Shown piece after piece: positions 45,027 through 54,103 of a stretch of DNA of 64,000 nt. A program made the translations under genes and the position numbers. Within the stretch, counting starts at the first letter, position 1. Every line of letters begins with the position of its first letter. The notes under the pieces were generated by a model that saw only the letters and a list, made by a program, of their open reading frames with translations, was not told the DNA's origin and did no database searches. The stretch is from Vibrio sp. 99-70-13A1 (GTDB lineage Bacteria; Pseudomonadota; Gammaproteobacteria; Enterobacterales; Vibrionaceae), in contig NZ_VTXD01000022.1 in assembly GCF_013114625.1 (NCBI RefSeq), positions 16,551 through 80,550 of the forward strand, read 5' to 3'.

Positions 45027-46127
45027 TTATGGTCGTTGAATTTTTCCGGATATATGCCATATTAACCAAGTTACAGGGGCGCTAAATATACCATCTACAG
45101 CATAATGCCAACCTAAGGATATAGAACCAATAAAGATAATTACAGCATATAACCAAAATAAAAAACCTAGTTTATTATTCATTGAATTCATGACAAGTGC
45201 CATTAATACAGCTATAGAGACATGCATACTTGGCATTGCTGATATCCCACTCCCGAGCATATCTTTTTCATGAAGGTATGTTTCCCATAATCTATCTTGA
45301 ATGTTTAGAGAAAATAACTCACTCCATCCTTGTGCTATAAGCCAAGAGTTTTGCTCTTGTAATAATTGCACAAGTAAATCGTAGTTATAGTTGTTACCGT
45401 CCAATCTAATTATGAATGCAGGACCCGCTGATGAGAGTAATGTAGCAGTAATCATTCCTAGAATAGTCCAGCATAATATCCAGCTAATGAAAAATCGGGT
45501 TCTTAAAATTGATGGAGAAAGGAATAAAAAATAACTAAGCATTGCCCACATCAAAAAAAACCAAAGATTATAGCAAAAATTAATTGCTTGAGTAATATAT
45601 GGAGAGTATAAGAGTGAATGAATTACACGCCAAGGCTCATTACCCCCGAATAACAATAGATCCATATCATGGAATAGAGAGTCAAATTCAAACGGGTGTA
45701 TTAGTGGGATGAGGCTTTTTATAGTGGAGAAGCATGACATGAAAATACTTATTGATGTCAAAAGAAGCAATCCGGATATGACTCTTGATCTATAAATATA
45801 TATCAACTTCAACTTTCTCCAGTAACACCTAAATGGTTTGGGTTCTCGGCGAAATGCTAATATAAAAAAATACCCACAACTTGAAAATAATAGAGATAGG
45901 GGGACCAATAATTTCATTGCATACATATAAGAAAAAAATGAAATATGATTGGCGTAACCATGTTTAGAAGCGAATAATGTAGATAAAATAGCAATTATGG
46001 AAATTAAAAAATATAACCCAGTATCTTTTTTTACGCATAAAACTATATTAAGTATTTCTTTTTTGATAGGGTCGATATGATTTAAAATAGGTAAAGCTTG
46101 AAGGTTTGGCATAATTTTTATTATCAA
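45027..46127 (-). CDS. PAP2-superfamily integral membrane protein
   Basis: A 366-residue polytopic protein with about eight membrane segments. The PAP2 motifs are SAMPSMHVSIAVLMA (motif 2, catalytic His) and SLGWHYAVDGIFSAPV (motif 3, second His and Asp). It resembles the inositolphosphorylceramide-synthase/PAP2_3 group, which act on lipid phosphates. The coding sequence is visibly richer in A+T than its neighbours, with frequent ATA and AAA codons, which suggests acquisition. There is no partner gene. Its end is about 120 bp from the decayed IS. Confidence 0.8.
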   Translation of the reverse strand: MIIKIMPNLQALPILNHIDPIKKEILNIVLCVKKDTGLYFLISIIAILSTLFASKHGYANHISFFSYMYAMKLLVPLSLLFSSCGYFFILAFRREPKPFRCYWRKLKLIYIYRSRVISGLLLLTSISIFMSCFSTIKSLIPLIHPFEFDSLFHDMDLLLFGGNEPWRVIHSLLYSPYITQAINFCYNLWFFLMWAMLSYFLFLSPSILRTRFFISWILCWTILGMITATLLSSAGPAFIIRLDGNNYNYDLLVQLLQEQNSWLIAQGWSELFSLNIQDRLWETYLHEKDMLGSGISAMPSMHVSIAVLMALVMNSMNNKLGFLFWLYAVIIFIGSISLGWHYAVDGIFSAPVTWLIWHISGKIQRP

Positions 46128-46716
46128 TAAATACTGCCTTTATAATAAAAATAATAAATTAAAATGTCAACGTACACTTGGTGTCATACGTAATTTAAGG
46201 AGATGTTTTGGTACCGGAGCACATGCTTACCATCCGTACCGTGTATGTTGATTTTCGTTTCACCTTAAACCGTAATATCAATTATATAAATGGTTATAAT
46301 GATCCGCAGTTGTAATTGTTAAACCCTTGAATCAACGTGGTTGGTCACCTATTTATCGCTTTTTAATTGATCTCAAAGTTCACAGAACCACAGTTTATTC
46401 AGGTTTATAAAATCATCAGAAAAAGAGGTGCTATCCTTTTTTAGTCGACTAAGAGGAGAGCTGATAAATGTAAGTTGTATTTGTCATTAACTTGTTAGTG
46501 AGGATTTCACCCTTAGTCGGTGTGAGTTCTACTCTTAGCATGCAGAATTTCAATGGGTAGTTTTTAGGTAAACAACCAAATGCCACTTAATCACAACGAG
46601 TAATTTTCTAATATCCGTTTATTTTCACAGTGCTTAAAAGCGAGCACTTATCATCTTTAAATTGAAACAATTCGTGACGCTTATGGATTTGGATGATAAA
46701 AGTATCAGATTAGTGA
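46128..46716. other. 589-bp gap at the end of the accessory region
   Basis: No ORF with coding character and no recognised repeat. Position 46441-46451 contains TAGTCGACTA, a 10-bp palindrome, next to an AGAGGAG stretch. A short GTGCT/AGCAC hairpin lies near 46632. It holds the promoters of the PAP2-family and AraC-family genes. Confidence 0.5.
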
Positions 46717-47670
46717 ATGTCATCAGTCGTGGATATCAAAATTAGCCAACATAAAAATACTCTATCGTTTGACCGAATCAGTCGAGTGCTTAGTTTCATC
46801 CATTCAAACTTAAATGCTCAGTTGACGTTAGAAGACATAGCGAAAAAAAGCTGTTGGTCTCGCTGGCAGCTTCAAAGAGTGTTTCAAGCTGAAACAGGAA
46901 TGACAGTTGCGAACTATGTTCGAGAACTGAGGTTAAGCCAAGCAGCGGAAGCCTTGCTAGACACGCCTGAGCGAATTATTGATATTGCTTTGAATTTGGG
47001 TTTTAACTCTGAAATCAGCTTTAGCCGATCCTTTAAAAACATGTTTGGTGCTAGTCCAAGCCAATACCGAAAAGCAGGGCAACGAGTTGGGTTAAAGAAA
47101 CCAATTGGTATGACGAAGAACTTTGAACCTATCGCTTCTAGTGCGTTACGTTTTGTTGAAGTTCGAATTGATACTAAGGAAGCGTTCGCCGTTAAAGGGC
47201 TTAAAACGGGAATTAGTGGGCTGTTCTCTTTGTCTCCTGATTTTGCACAAAAAGTGCCTCAATTATGGTCTTTACTTGAATCTGAATTACGTAGTGAAGA
47301 TAAAGCCAGCTTAAGTGCAGTTGGCGTTATCGATATGACTCAAGCTAATTTTGATGGCACAAACATAAGGTATTGGGCTGGAGTTGAGCAACAAACGTTA
47401 ATTCCACTGGCACTTGGTATGGCGCTCGATGGCTCAATTTCGAAACAATTAGAAATCATGACTGTGCCTGCACAAACTTACGCGGTTGTTAAACATAAAG
47501 GGATAATCAGCGATTTACCTCATACTCTGAGTTGGTTTCTTTTAAATTGGTTACCAAATTCCGGTTACCGAGGCGTGGATGGGTATGAGCTAGAAATATA
47601 CCCGAAAGATTTTGATATCGTAGGCACTAACTCAGAGATGGAATACTGGGTGCCAATCATAAAAGTGTGA
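46717..47670 (+). CDS. AraC-family regulator with GyrI-like effector domain
   Basis: A 317-residue protein. The two helix-turn-helix units are at about residues 20-110 (LTLEDIAKKSCWSRWQLQRVF and IIDIALNLGFNSEISFSRSF, cut here to their cores). Residues about 140-317 form a SOUL/GyrI-like ligand domain. The N-terminal placement of the DNA-binding part fits the SoxS/Rob-like layout. It precedes the siderophore receptor on the same strand and may activate it; this is by position only. Confidence 0.87.
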   Translation: MSSVVDIKISQHKNTLSFDRISRVLSFIHSNLNAQLTLEDIAKKSCWSRWQLQRVFQAETGMTVANYVRELRLSQAAEALLDTPERIIDIALNLGFNSEISFSRSFKNMFGASPSQYRKAGQRVGLKKPIGMTKNFEPIASSALRFVEVRIDTKEAFAVKGLKTGISGLFSLSPDFAQKVPQLWSLLESELRSEDKASLSAVGVIDMTQANFDGTNIRYWAGVEQQTLIPLALGMALDGSISKQLEIMTVPAQTYAVVKHKGIISDLPHTLSWFLLNWLPNSGYRGVDGYELEIYPKDFDIVGTNSEMEYWVPIIKV

Positions 47671-47782
47671 TTGGCTTGTTTCGGTGCAATTGGTTTGTCT
47701 CAGTGGGAAGGGTCTTGCTACTGATATAGCTTCTTATCAGTTTTTCTTTAGCTTGTTTCGTTTACTTGTTTTTATTTCATAT

Positions 47783-47846
47783 CCTATTCACCTATTCACC
47801 TATTCACCTATTCACCTATTCACCTATTCACCTATTCACCTATTCA
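47783..47846. repeat. CCTATTCA octamer tandem repeat
   Basis: Eight perfect copies of CCTATTCA between the AraC-family gene and the TonB-dependent receptor. Confidence 0.97.
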
Positions 47847-47960
47847 CGTCTTTACTCAGTCCTGTATTATCGATAAATGGTGCTTGTTTTATGAGCGTTT
47901 AATAAATTCTCCGTCAACATGCACCAAATTGTTAATTATCTTCGTTCTGAATACATACAA

Positions 47961-47987
47961 TGCAAATGAGATTTATTACTATTTGCA
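47961..47987. promoter_or_regulatory. Fur-like box upstream of the siderophore receptor
   Basis: Perfect 7-base arms TGCAAAT ... ATTTGCA flank a 13-base AT-rich core; positions 47966-47983 match the Vibrio Fur consensus ATGATAATNATTATCATT at most positions. It ends 23 bp before the receptor ATG. Confidence 0.65.
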
Positions 47988-48010
47988 TAAAGTTTGGTAT
48001 CGAGGGAAAC

Positions 48011-50158
48011 ATGAAGATCAACACTCGTTTTAAGTATTCATCGCTTGCATTAGCACTGCTCAGTGCTCTTTCTACTCAAGTTCAGGCTGAAGAAGCATAT
48101 TCATCGGCTGAAAAGAACATTGATACAGTGACAATTTTAGGGAAAGCATATCGAAATACCGCGACTAAATCGGCTTTAGAGCCAGAAGAAACACCGCAGG
48201 GTATTACGGTCATTGACAGTGAACAACTTGAACAACGTGGTGTGAAGTCTTTAAACCAAGCGCTTCGTTATGCTCCGGGTGTTGTGACAGAGCAAAAAGG
48301 CGCATCGGTGACGATGTACGATACATTTTCAATTCGAGGCTTTAGCAATAACCAAAGTTATTATGATGGCTTAATTTTACCGTTTCTGACGGGTTGGAAC
48401 TTACAGCCACAAATTGACCCTATTGCCTTACAACAAGTGGAGATCTTCAAAGGTCCTACATCTGTACTTTATGGAGCGATGCCCCCTGGTGGTATGGTCA
48501 ATATGATCGCTAAATCCCCGCAGGCAGAAGGCTCTACAAGAGTTGGCTTAGCGGCAGGTACTAACAATTTAACGGAAGTTTCGATAGACACTTCTGGGCA
48601 AATAGGAAGCAGTGACTTCTCATATCGTTTAGTCGCTTTGGCTCGTAAGAAAGATAGCCAAGTAGACCACGCTGAAGAAGAACGCTATGTCATTGCGCCT
48701 TCTTTAGATTGGCAAGTCTCTGACAAGACGCTGATTAACTTTAATCTTTACTATCAGAATGACCCATCAATGGGGACGAATTCTGCAATGCCATTAGAAG
48801 CGATTAAGTTCCATGAACCATCAGTTTCAATGGGGGATAAGAATTGGAGTACATTTGATCGTGAAGTCATAATGCTTGGGTATAAGGTCAACCATGAGAT
48901 AAACAATAACTGGACCTTCCTGCAGAATGCTCGATATGCCGATGCTTCGTTAACTCAAAAGAATACCTACCATAGAGCAACGAATTTTGACTCGACTACT
49001 GGTCAATTAATTCGAAACGTTTACAGCACAGAAGAAGATTCTCAAAGTTTTACAATTGATAATCAAATCACTGGTGCGGTTATGTTGAGTGGGCTTGAGC
49101 ATAACGTATTGTTTGGTGTGGATTACATGAGGCTGTCAGGTGACTCTCTTTATAAGGAATACACAGCTAATGCTGCATTCTATGGGTTTGATGCGTACAA
49201 CCCTAACAATGACATGTTAGACCCGAGCCAGCTCCAAGAAAATTACAAAGAAACTCACGATATCACTACTCAGCAGTTGGGATTCTATTTCCAAGATCAA
49301 GTGAGATACGATTCGCTAATCTTACTTGCTGGTGGTCGCTATGACCTGTTTGAAGCTAGTGATGATAAGAGCAGTGTACTCCCAGCTTATGATGGGAAAG
49401 ATGAAGCGGATCATGATCAGTTTTCATATCGAGTTGGCGCATTATACGAATTGGATAATGGCTTCTCTCCATTTGTTAGCTACGCCACTAGCTTTGAACC
49501 AGCAGCTGGGTCAGACATTAACGGCAATGCTTTAAAACCGCAATTGGGTGAGCAAGTAGAAGTAGGGGTGAAGTACTTATCGCAAGATATGTCACAAGAG
49601 TTAACGGCTTCGTACTTCCATATCACGAAAACAGATGCTATTGCCGCTGACCCATCTGATCCTTCATACCGAGCAAAAATTCAATTAGGTGAAGTAAGAT
49701 CTCAAGGGATGGAGCTTGAAGGTCGTTGGTCGGTGACTGAATCATGGGACATGAATGCAAGTTATACCTATCTTGATATGGAAATCACGGAAGACTCTAA
49801 TCAGAGCTTAGTGGGCACTACTCCAATTTATGTACCTGAGCATGCTGCAAACCTTTGGAGTAACTACTTTGTTTATGGTGGTGCTTTAGATGGCGCAAGA
49901 GTCAGCGCGGGTGCTCGATATGTTGGTGAAATGCAAATGGACGCAGCCAATACGCAAGGTAAGGTATCATCTTATACGGTTGTTGATGCATCGATTGGTT
50001 ATGATTTAGGTTCAGCAAGTGACGCTTTATCTGGAGCTACAGCGAACTTAGTTGTTACAAATCTATTCGATGAAGAATACTATACTTGCTACGACCAATC
50101 TAACTGCTGGTTTGGCGCTGAGCAATCAGTTGAACTGAATGTAAATTATGAATTTTAG
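48011..50158 (+). CDS. TonB-dependent siderophore receptor
   Basis: About 715 residues from the ATG at 48011, with CGAGGGAAAC upstream; an in-frame ATG at 47960 would run through the Fur-like site. Signal peptide MKINTRFKYSSLALALLSA...QVQA. The plug domain carries ITVIDSEQLEQRGVKSLNQA, RGFSNNQSYYDGL and VLYGAMPPGGMVNMIAKSP, typical of ferrichrome/hydroxamate-type receptors. The C-terminal aromatic NVNYEF ends the barrel. A Fur-like site precedes it, so iron repression is expected. The ligand is not certain. Confidence 0.93.
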   Translation: MKINTRFKYSSLALALLSALSTQVQAEEAYSSAEKNIDTVTILGKAYRNTATKSALEPEETPQGITVIDSEQLEQRGVKSLNQALRYAPGVVTEQKGASVTMYDTFSIRGFSNNQSYYDGLILPFLTGWNLQPQIDPIALQQVEIFKGPTSVLYGAMPPGGMVNMIAKSPQAEGSTRVGLAAGTNNLTEVSIDTSGQIGSSDFSYRLVALARKKDSQVDHAEEERYVIAPSLDWQVSDKTLINFNLYYQNDPSMGTNSAMPLEAIKFHEPSVSMGDKNWSTFDREVIMLGYKVNHEINNNWTFLQNARYADASLTQKNTYHRATNFDSTTGQLIRNVYSTEEDSQSFTIDNQITGAVMLSGLEHNVLFGVDYMRLSGDSLYKEYTANAAFYGFDAYNPNNDMLDPSQLQENYKETHDITTQQLGFYFQDQVRYDSLILLAGGRYDLFEASDDKSSVLPAYDGKDEADHDQFSYRVGALYELDNGFSPFVSYATSFEPAAGSDINGNALKPQLGEQVEVGVKYLSQDMSQELTASYFHITKTDAIAADPSDPSYRAKIQLGEVRSQGMELEGRWSVTESWDMNASYTYLDMEITEDSNQSLVGTTPIYVPEHAANLWSNYFVYGGALDGARVSAGARYVGEMQMDAANTQGKVSSYTVVDASIGYDLGSASDALSGATANLVVTNLFDEEYYTCYDQSNCWFGAEQSVELNVNYEF

Positions 50159-50577
50159 TCAACTTTAACGAATTCATAATGTATTAATCGGTTTTCAGTT
50201 AGACGCTATTAATTAGTCGCATTTACTTAGTAGTAATTAATAGCATTCAGTTCGCAGAAAATTTAAAGCAGCCTATTTGGCTGCTTTTTCCGTTCTACCT
50301 TTTGGTATCTGAAACTAGCTTTTGTAGGCTCACCAGTATTAAATATTTTGTCTAATACAATACTTAATAACATTTCAGAAAATGATGACTAATAGGTGAG
50401 TGGGTTGGTATTGATTAGATTTATAATCTAAAAATAAATCGCACTACATAATGTTAAATACAACTCAAAATTGACAGTACATAGGCGGAGACTTTGACCT
50501 TAATGAGATAAAGTACCGTCAGTTACCTGTTACAAAAGTGGCAGTCATGATTCTATGTTTCAATTTTGGAGTTTGAA
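50159..50577. other. 419-bp gap between the receptor and the acetyltransferase
   Basis: Holds the receptor terminator at 50265-50290 and the promoter region of the acetyltransferase. No ORF of interest is seen. Confidence 0.6.
50265..50290 (+). terminator. Terminator after the siderophore receptor
   Basis: Stem AAAGCAGCC ... GGCTGCTTTTT, 5-base loop, T-run. Confidence 0.9.
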
Positions 50578-51123
50578 ATGACAGAAAAAGAAAAAATGCT
50601 CGCGGGTCTTCCTTACGATGCTTGGGATGAAACTTTACTAAAAGACAGAATGAATGCTAAGGCTGCCTGTCATCGATTCAATTTGGCTGATCCTGTTAAA
50701 TTAGATGAGCGAATGGCTATATTAAAAGAGCTAGTATCATTTCAAGGTCAAGCGCATATGGAGCCTAATTTTTTCTGTGACTATGGTTACAACATCAAAA
50801 TTGGCAATAATTTCTATGCTAATCACAACCTGACCATTGTTGATGTGTGTGAAGTGTCTATCGGTGAGAATGTGATGTTTGGCCCTCATGTGATGATCTC
50901 TACAGGCACTCATCCTCTTGATCCAATCGAGCGTCAAAAAACAGAATACGGCGCGAAAATACGCATTGGTGACGATGTATGGGTTGGCGGGAATGCATCC
51001 ATTCTTCCGGGTGTTATGATTGGTAATAATTGCGTAATTGGCGCAGGTAGCGTCGTAAATCGAGATATACCTGATAACAGCGTAGCGGTTGGAAACCCAT
51101 GCCGAGTAATCAAGTCGGTGTAA
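50578..51123 (+). CDS. maa: Maltose/galactoside O-acetyltransferase family protein
   Basis: 181 residues from the ATG at 50578, with TTTGGAG 6 bases upstream. A left-handed beta-helix acetyltransferase. N-terminal MTEKEKMLAGLPYDAWD and the hexapeptide region PHVMISTGTHPLDPIERQ, then VWVGGNASILPGVMIGNN, match Maa/LacA. The catalytic His is in STGTHPLDP. It acetylates sugars using acetyl-CoA. It is monocistronic; its stop is followed closely by a heptamer repeat. Confidence 0.9.
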   Translation: MTEKEKMLAGLPYDAWDETLLKDRMNAKAACHRFNLADPVKLDERMAILKELVSFQGQAHMEPNFFCDYGYNIKIGNNFYANHNLTIVDVCEVSIGENVMFGPHVMISTGTHPLDPIERQKTEYGAKIRIGDDVWVGGNASILPGVMIGNNCVIGAGSVVNRDIPDNSVAVGNPCRVIKSV

Positions 51124-51131
51124 GCTGTTCT

Positions 51132-51184
51132 AGAAGATAGAAGATAGAAGATAGAAGATAGAAGATAGAAGATAGAAGATAGAA
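51132..51184. repeat. AGAAGAT heptamer tandem repeat
   Basis: Seven perfect AGAAGAT copies plus a partial, beginning 9 bp after the maa stop codon and ending at the terminator stem. Confidence 0.97.
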
Positions 51185-51217
51185 AAATGGCACTCGTAAT
51201 GAGTGCCATTTTTTTAT
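51183..51217 (+). terminator. Terminator after maa
   Basis: Stem AAAAATGGCACTC ... GAGTGCCATTTTTT; the first arm abuts the heptamer repeat. It may also act for the minus-strand marR gene. Confidence 0.9.
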
Positions 51218-51261
51218 TGTATAAAGTGAAAAGCGCTAATAGATGAAAATAAGCCGTAGAT

Positions 51262-51738
51262 CTAGCTCGGCTTAGCGATACTTTCTAGCTGAAGTACAGG
51301 AGCAGCATCAATATCTTCCGCGTTCATCATTGAAGAAACACGCTGCATAGAAGAAAGAAGCAAACTTTGTTCCCATGCATCGAGATTCTGAAATTTGTTT
51401 ACAAAGCTATCTTGTAGTGGCTGTGGTGCATTACTTAGAAGCTCTTTGCCTTTTTCTGTTAAATTCGCATGTACTTTACGGCGGTCTGATTCACTACGAA
51501 CGCGCTGAACATAACCATTGTGTTCTAGACGGTCAATAATAGTCGTAGTCGTCGCTTGGCTAACATTTGTATGGTTAGACAGTTCTTTGATCGTTACATT
51601 ATGCATTTCTTGGATAGCACGCATCAAAATAAGCTGTGGACCTGTTAATCCATATTCTTTGCTTAGTTTCTTTGAGTGTAAATCGATAGCTCGAATTATC
51701 TGGCGGATAGCGACCAGAATTTCATCATGTTTTTCCAA
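51262..51738 (-). CDS. MarR-family regulator
   Basis: About 158 residues from a TTG start at 51738, which has AAAGG 8 bases upstream; another TTG at 51765 lacks such a site. The winged helix spans about residues 30-120 (VTIKELSNHTNVSQATTTTIIDRLE) with the wing SESDRRKVHANLTEKG. The target is unknown. It is monocistronic and convergent with maa. Confidence 0.85.
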   Translation of the reverse strand: MEKHDEILVAIRQIIRAIDLHSKKLSKEYGLTGPQLILMRAIQEMHNVTIKELSNHTNVSQATTTTIIDRLEHNGYVQRVRSESDRRKVHANLTEKGKELLSNAPQPLQDSFVNKFQNLDAWEQSLLLSSMQRVSSMMNAEDIDAAPVLQLESIAKPS

Positions 51739-52179
51739 GAGACAGACCTTTGTATAAATGCACAATTGATGGGTTTACAACGTTCGCTTCGAAGACGTGA
51801 ATAATGAGAAGTGTTGGAACTTTTCAAAACGGTAAGACGATGATGTGCTGAGCTGTAAACTTTCAGATAATTTTATTAATTTCCGCATTGTACTTATGTT
51901 CATACTATTCTCAATCTTTTCTATTCACCAATCACCATCTCACTGCACAAGACAGAACAAAACAATGTAATGTAAATGTTATGTCACTCGAATAATTCCA
52001 GTAGAACGCCATTCCAAGTACTTAAATTTATTAACTATATGTATGGTTTTTAAGCTTAATGTCACAAATATCAATAAAACAAGGTGTTCATACATTTATA
52101 AATGAGAGGTCAGACCGTATTAAATTTTTGATTAAATCTAATCTTATGTTGATTTTAATCCAATCAAACAGAAGGTTAT
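51739..52179. other. 441-bp gap between marR and the secreted nuclease
   Basis: Divergent promoter region, AT-rich near the nuclease. No ORF or repeat of note. Confidence 0.5.
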
Positions 52180-53814
52180 ATGATAAATAGAATAATAACA
52201 CTAAGTGGAATGGCGGTATTTCTCTCTGCCAGCGCACAAGCGCAAATTCAAAATGGTAACTTTGAATCATGGGAAGGGAACACACCAGCAGGGTGGTCGG
52301 TAATTGATTCTGGAGTTGCTGTTTCACCAACTTCTGAACAAATTAAGAATGGTCAGTTAGCCGCAAAAGTGACAGTGAATACTGGCAGTCAAAGCAATAC
52401 CGATTTCTTACAAACGGTTAATGTAGAGCAGGGTAAAACTTATAATTTCTCAGTAGGGGTTTACCATACTGAAGGAAATGTAAAAGCGAGATTGTATGTT
52501 GACGGTTACCAAGGCTACTCCAACAATGCAGCCAAGAATCAATGGCAAGATGTTAGCTTTAGCTACTCTGCTACTGCAAATAAAGATATTCAAGTTGGTC
52601 TAAGGTTTTACGATGTATCCGGTTTTGATGGCTCAGAAGTCGTCTATGTAGATAATTTCCAGCCAACGGACAGCATTACGCCTCCTGTAACCCCTGGAAC
52701 CTGTTCTGATACCAGTGTGACACTTACTTTAGTGACTGATGATTATGCGTCTGAAACAAGCTGGGCGGTAAAAACATCGGCAAACCACACTCTATACACT
52801 GGTCAAGATTACAGTAATAACACCACTAATAATGTCGAGATGTGTTTACCAAATGGTGACTACACCTTTGAAATTGCCGATTCATATGGCGACGGAATCT
52901 GTTGTACTGCGGGCAATGGGTCATACAGCTTAGCAACGGCTAGCAAAACTCTTGCCTCAGGCGGTGAATTTAAATCAAATGAAATTGTAGCATTTTCAAT
53001 TGGTGGTTCGACTACGCCACCGGTTACTCCGCCAACGTCAGGCTTAGGTGAGTACTACAAAGCCGCAGAAGGTAAGACAGGGTTTGAGCTGAAAACTGCG
53101 CTCTACAACATTATTAATAATCATAATGGACAAGGGTACGGGGCAGTTTGGACGTTATTAAAAGATTCTGATATTGATACCTATTTTGAAAATGACGGTT
53201 CAATTTTAGATATGTACTCTGAAAAACCGTCAGGCAATGACAGCGTACAATTTACAAAAGTCACTGACCAATGTGGTCAATATCAAGCTGAAGGTGGTTG
53301 CTATAACCGTGAGCACTCATTCCCTAAAAGTTGGTTTGGCGGGAAAGTTGAGCCAATGAACTCTGATGGGCACCACTTATTCGCAACAGACGGCTATGTG
53401 AACTCTAAACGAAGCAATTGGCCATTTGGTGAGGTAGGCACAGCAACCTATACTTCAAGTAATGGATCTAAAGCTGGGAGCGCGGTTTCCTCTTTAGGTT
53501 ATGCAGGTACTGTATTTGAACCTATTGATGAATTTAAAGGTGATTTCGCACGTGCGTATTTCTATATGGCTACTCGCTATGAAAACGAAATCGCGAATTG
53601 GGAAGGAAACTCAACCAGCTCAGATGCTGTTTTAGATGGTACGAATACGACGGTATTTGAACCTTGGTTACTGGCGATGCTAAAACGCTGGCATACTGCT
53701 GACCCAGTTAGTCAGAAAGAACTAGACAGAAACCAAGCGGTTCAAGATTTCCAAGGAAACCGAAACCCATTCATCGACCATCCTGAATTAGTGACTTCAA
53801 TTTGGGGTAACTAA
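52180..53814 (+). CDS. Secreted endonuclease I-family nuclease with accessory domains
   Basis: A 544-residue secreted protein. Signal peptide 1-21 (MINRIITLSGMAVFLSASAQA). Residues about 22-165 form a carbohydrate-binding-like beta-sandwich; about 172-280 a second, Cys-bearing domain (SYGDGICCTAGNGSYSL); then a Pro/Thr linker. Residues about 295-544 form the endonuclease I domain with the His-Cys-type site GCYNREHSFPKSWFGG and DGHHLFATDGYVNSKRSN. It should degrade DNA outside the cell or in the periplasm. AGAAGGTTAT precedes the ATG. It is monocistronic. Confidence 0.9.
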   Translation: MINRIITLSGMAVFLSASAQAQIQNGNFESWEGNTPAGWSVIDSGVAVSPTSEQIKNGQLAAKVTVNTGSQSNTDFLQTVNVEQGKTYNFSVGVYHTEGNVKARLYVDGYQGYSNNAAKNQWQDVSFSYSATANKDIQVGLRFYDVSGFDGSEVVYVDNFQPTDSITPPVTPGTCSDTSVTLTLVTDDYASETSWAVKTSANHTLYTGQDYSNNTTNNVEMCLPNGDYTFEIADSYGDGICCTAGNGSYSLATASKTLASGGEFKSNEIVAFSIGGSTTPPVTPPTSGLGEYYKAAEGKTGFELKTALYNIINNHNGQGYGAVWTLLKDSDIDTYFENDGSILDMYSEKPSGNDSVQFTKVTDQCGQYQAEGGCYNREHSFPKSWFGGKVEPMNSDGHHLFATDGYVNSKRSNWPFGEVGTATYTSSNGSKAGSAVSSLGYAGTVFEPIDEFKGDFARAYFYMATRYENEIANWEGNSTSSDAVLDGTNTTVFEPWLLAMLKRWHTADPVSQKELDRNQAVQDFQGNRNPFIDHPELVTSIWGN

Positions 53815-53830
53815 ACCGTGTGAATACAGA

Positions 53831-53944
53831 GTCGGTTATAGCTTTTATTAGTTAAAGCTTTAATTAGCTATAGTCTTAATCGGTTAGAGCTGAAATCGAA
53901 TACAGCTTGATCGAATATAGTTTTAGCGAATATAGCCTTAATCG
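53831..53944. repeat. Degenerate ~16-bp tandem repeat after the nuclease gene
   Basis: About seven imperfect copies of a TAATCGGTTATAGCTT-like unit in succession. Copies differ at several bases. Confidence 0.65.
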
Positions 53945-53979
53945 ATTCTGTTTAATGCATAACGAATGACTTGAATATC

Positions 53980-54006
53980 ATAGCCCAAACTAGTTGGGCT
54001 ATTTTT
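53980..54006 (+). terminator. Terminator of the nuclease gene
   Basis: Stem ATAGCCCAA ... TTGGGCTAT followed by TTTTT. Confidence 0.88.
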
Positions 54007-54103
54007 ATGCGTGTTCATAAAGCTCGAGTTTAATCTAGCCATAAGCCGTGTACTAAAAGCATGTATAGCGAAGAAACCTTGAATATAAAGTTAGTAGCTC
54101 GAA

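Noticed and set aside
42215..46716. Integrative element with att sites at tRNA-Val
   Set aside because: No integrase gene and no second copy of the tRNA 3' end were found; only a small accessory patch can be supported.
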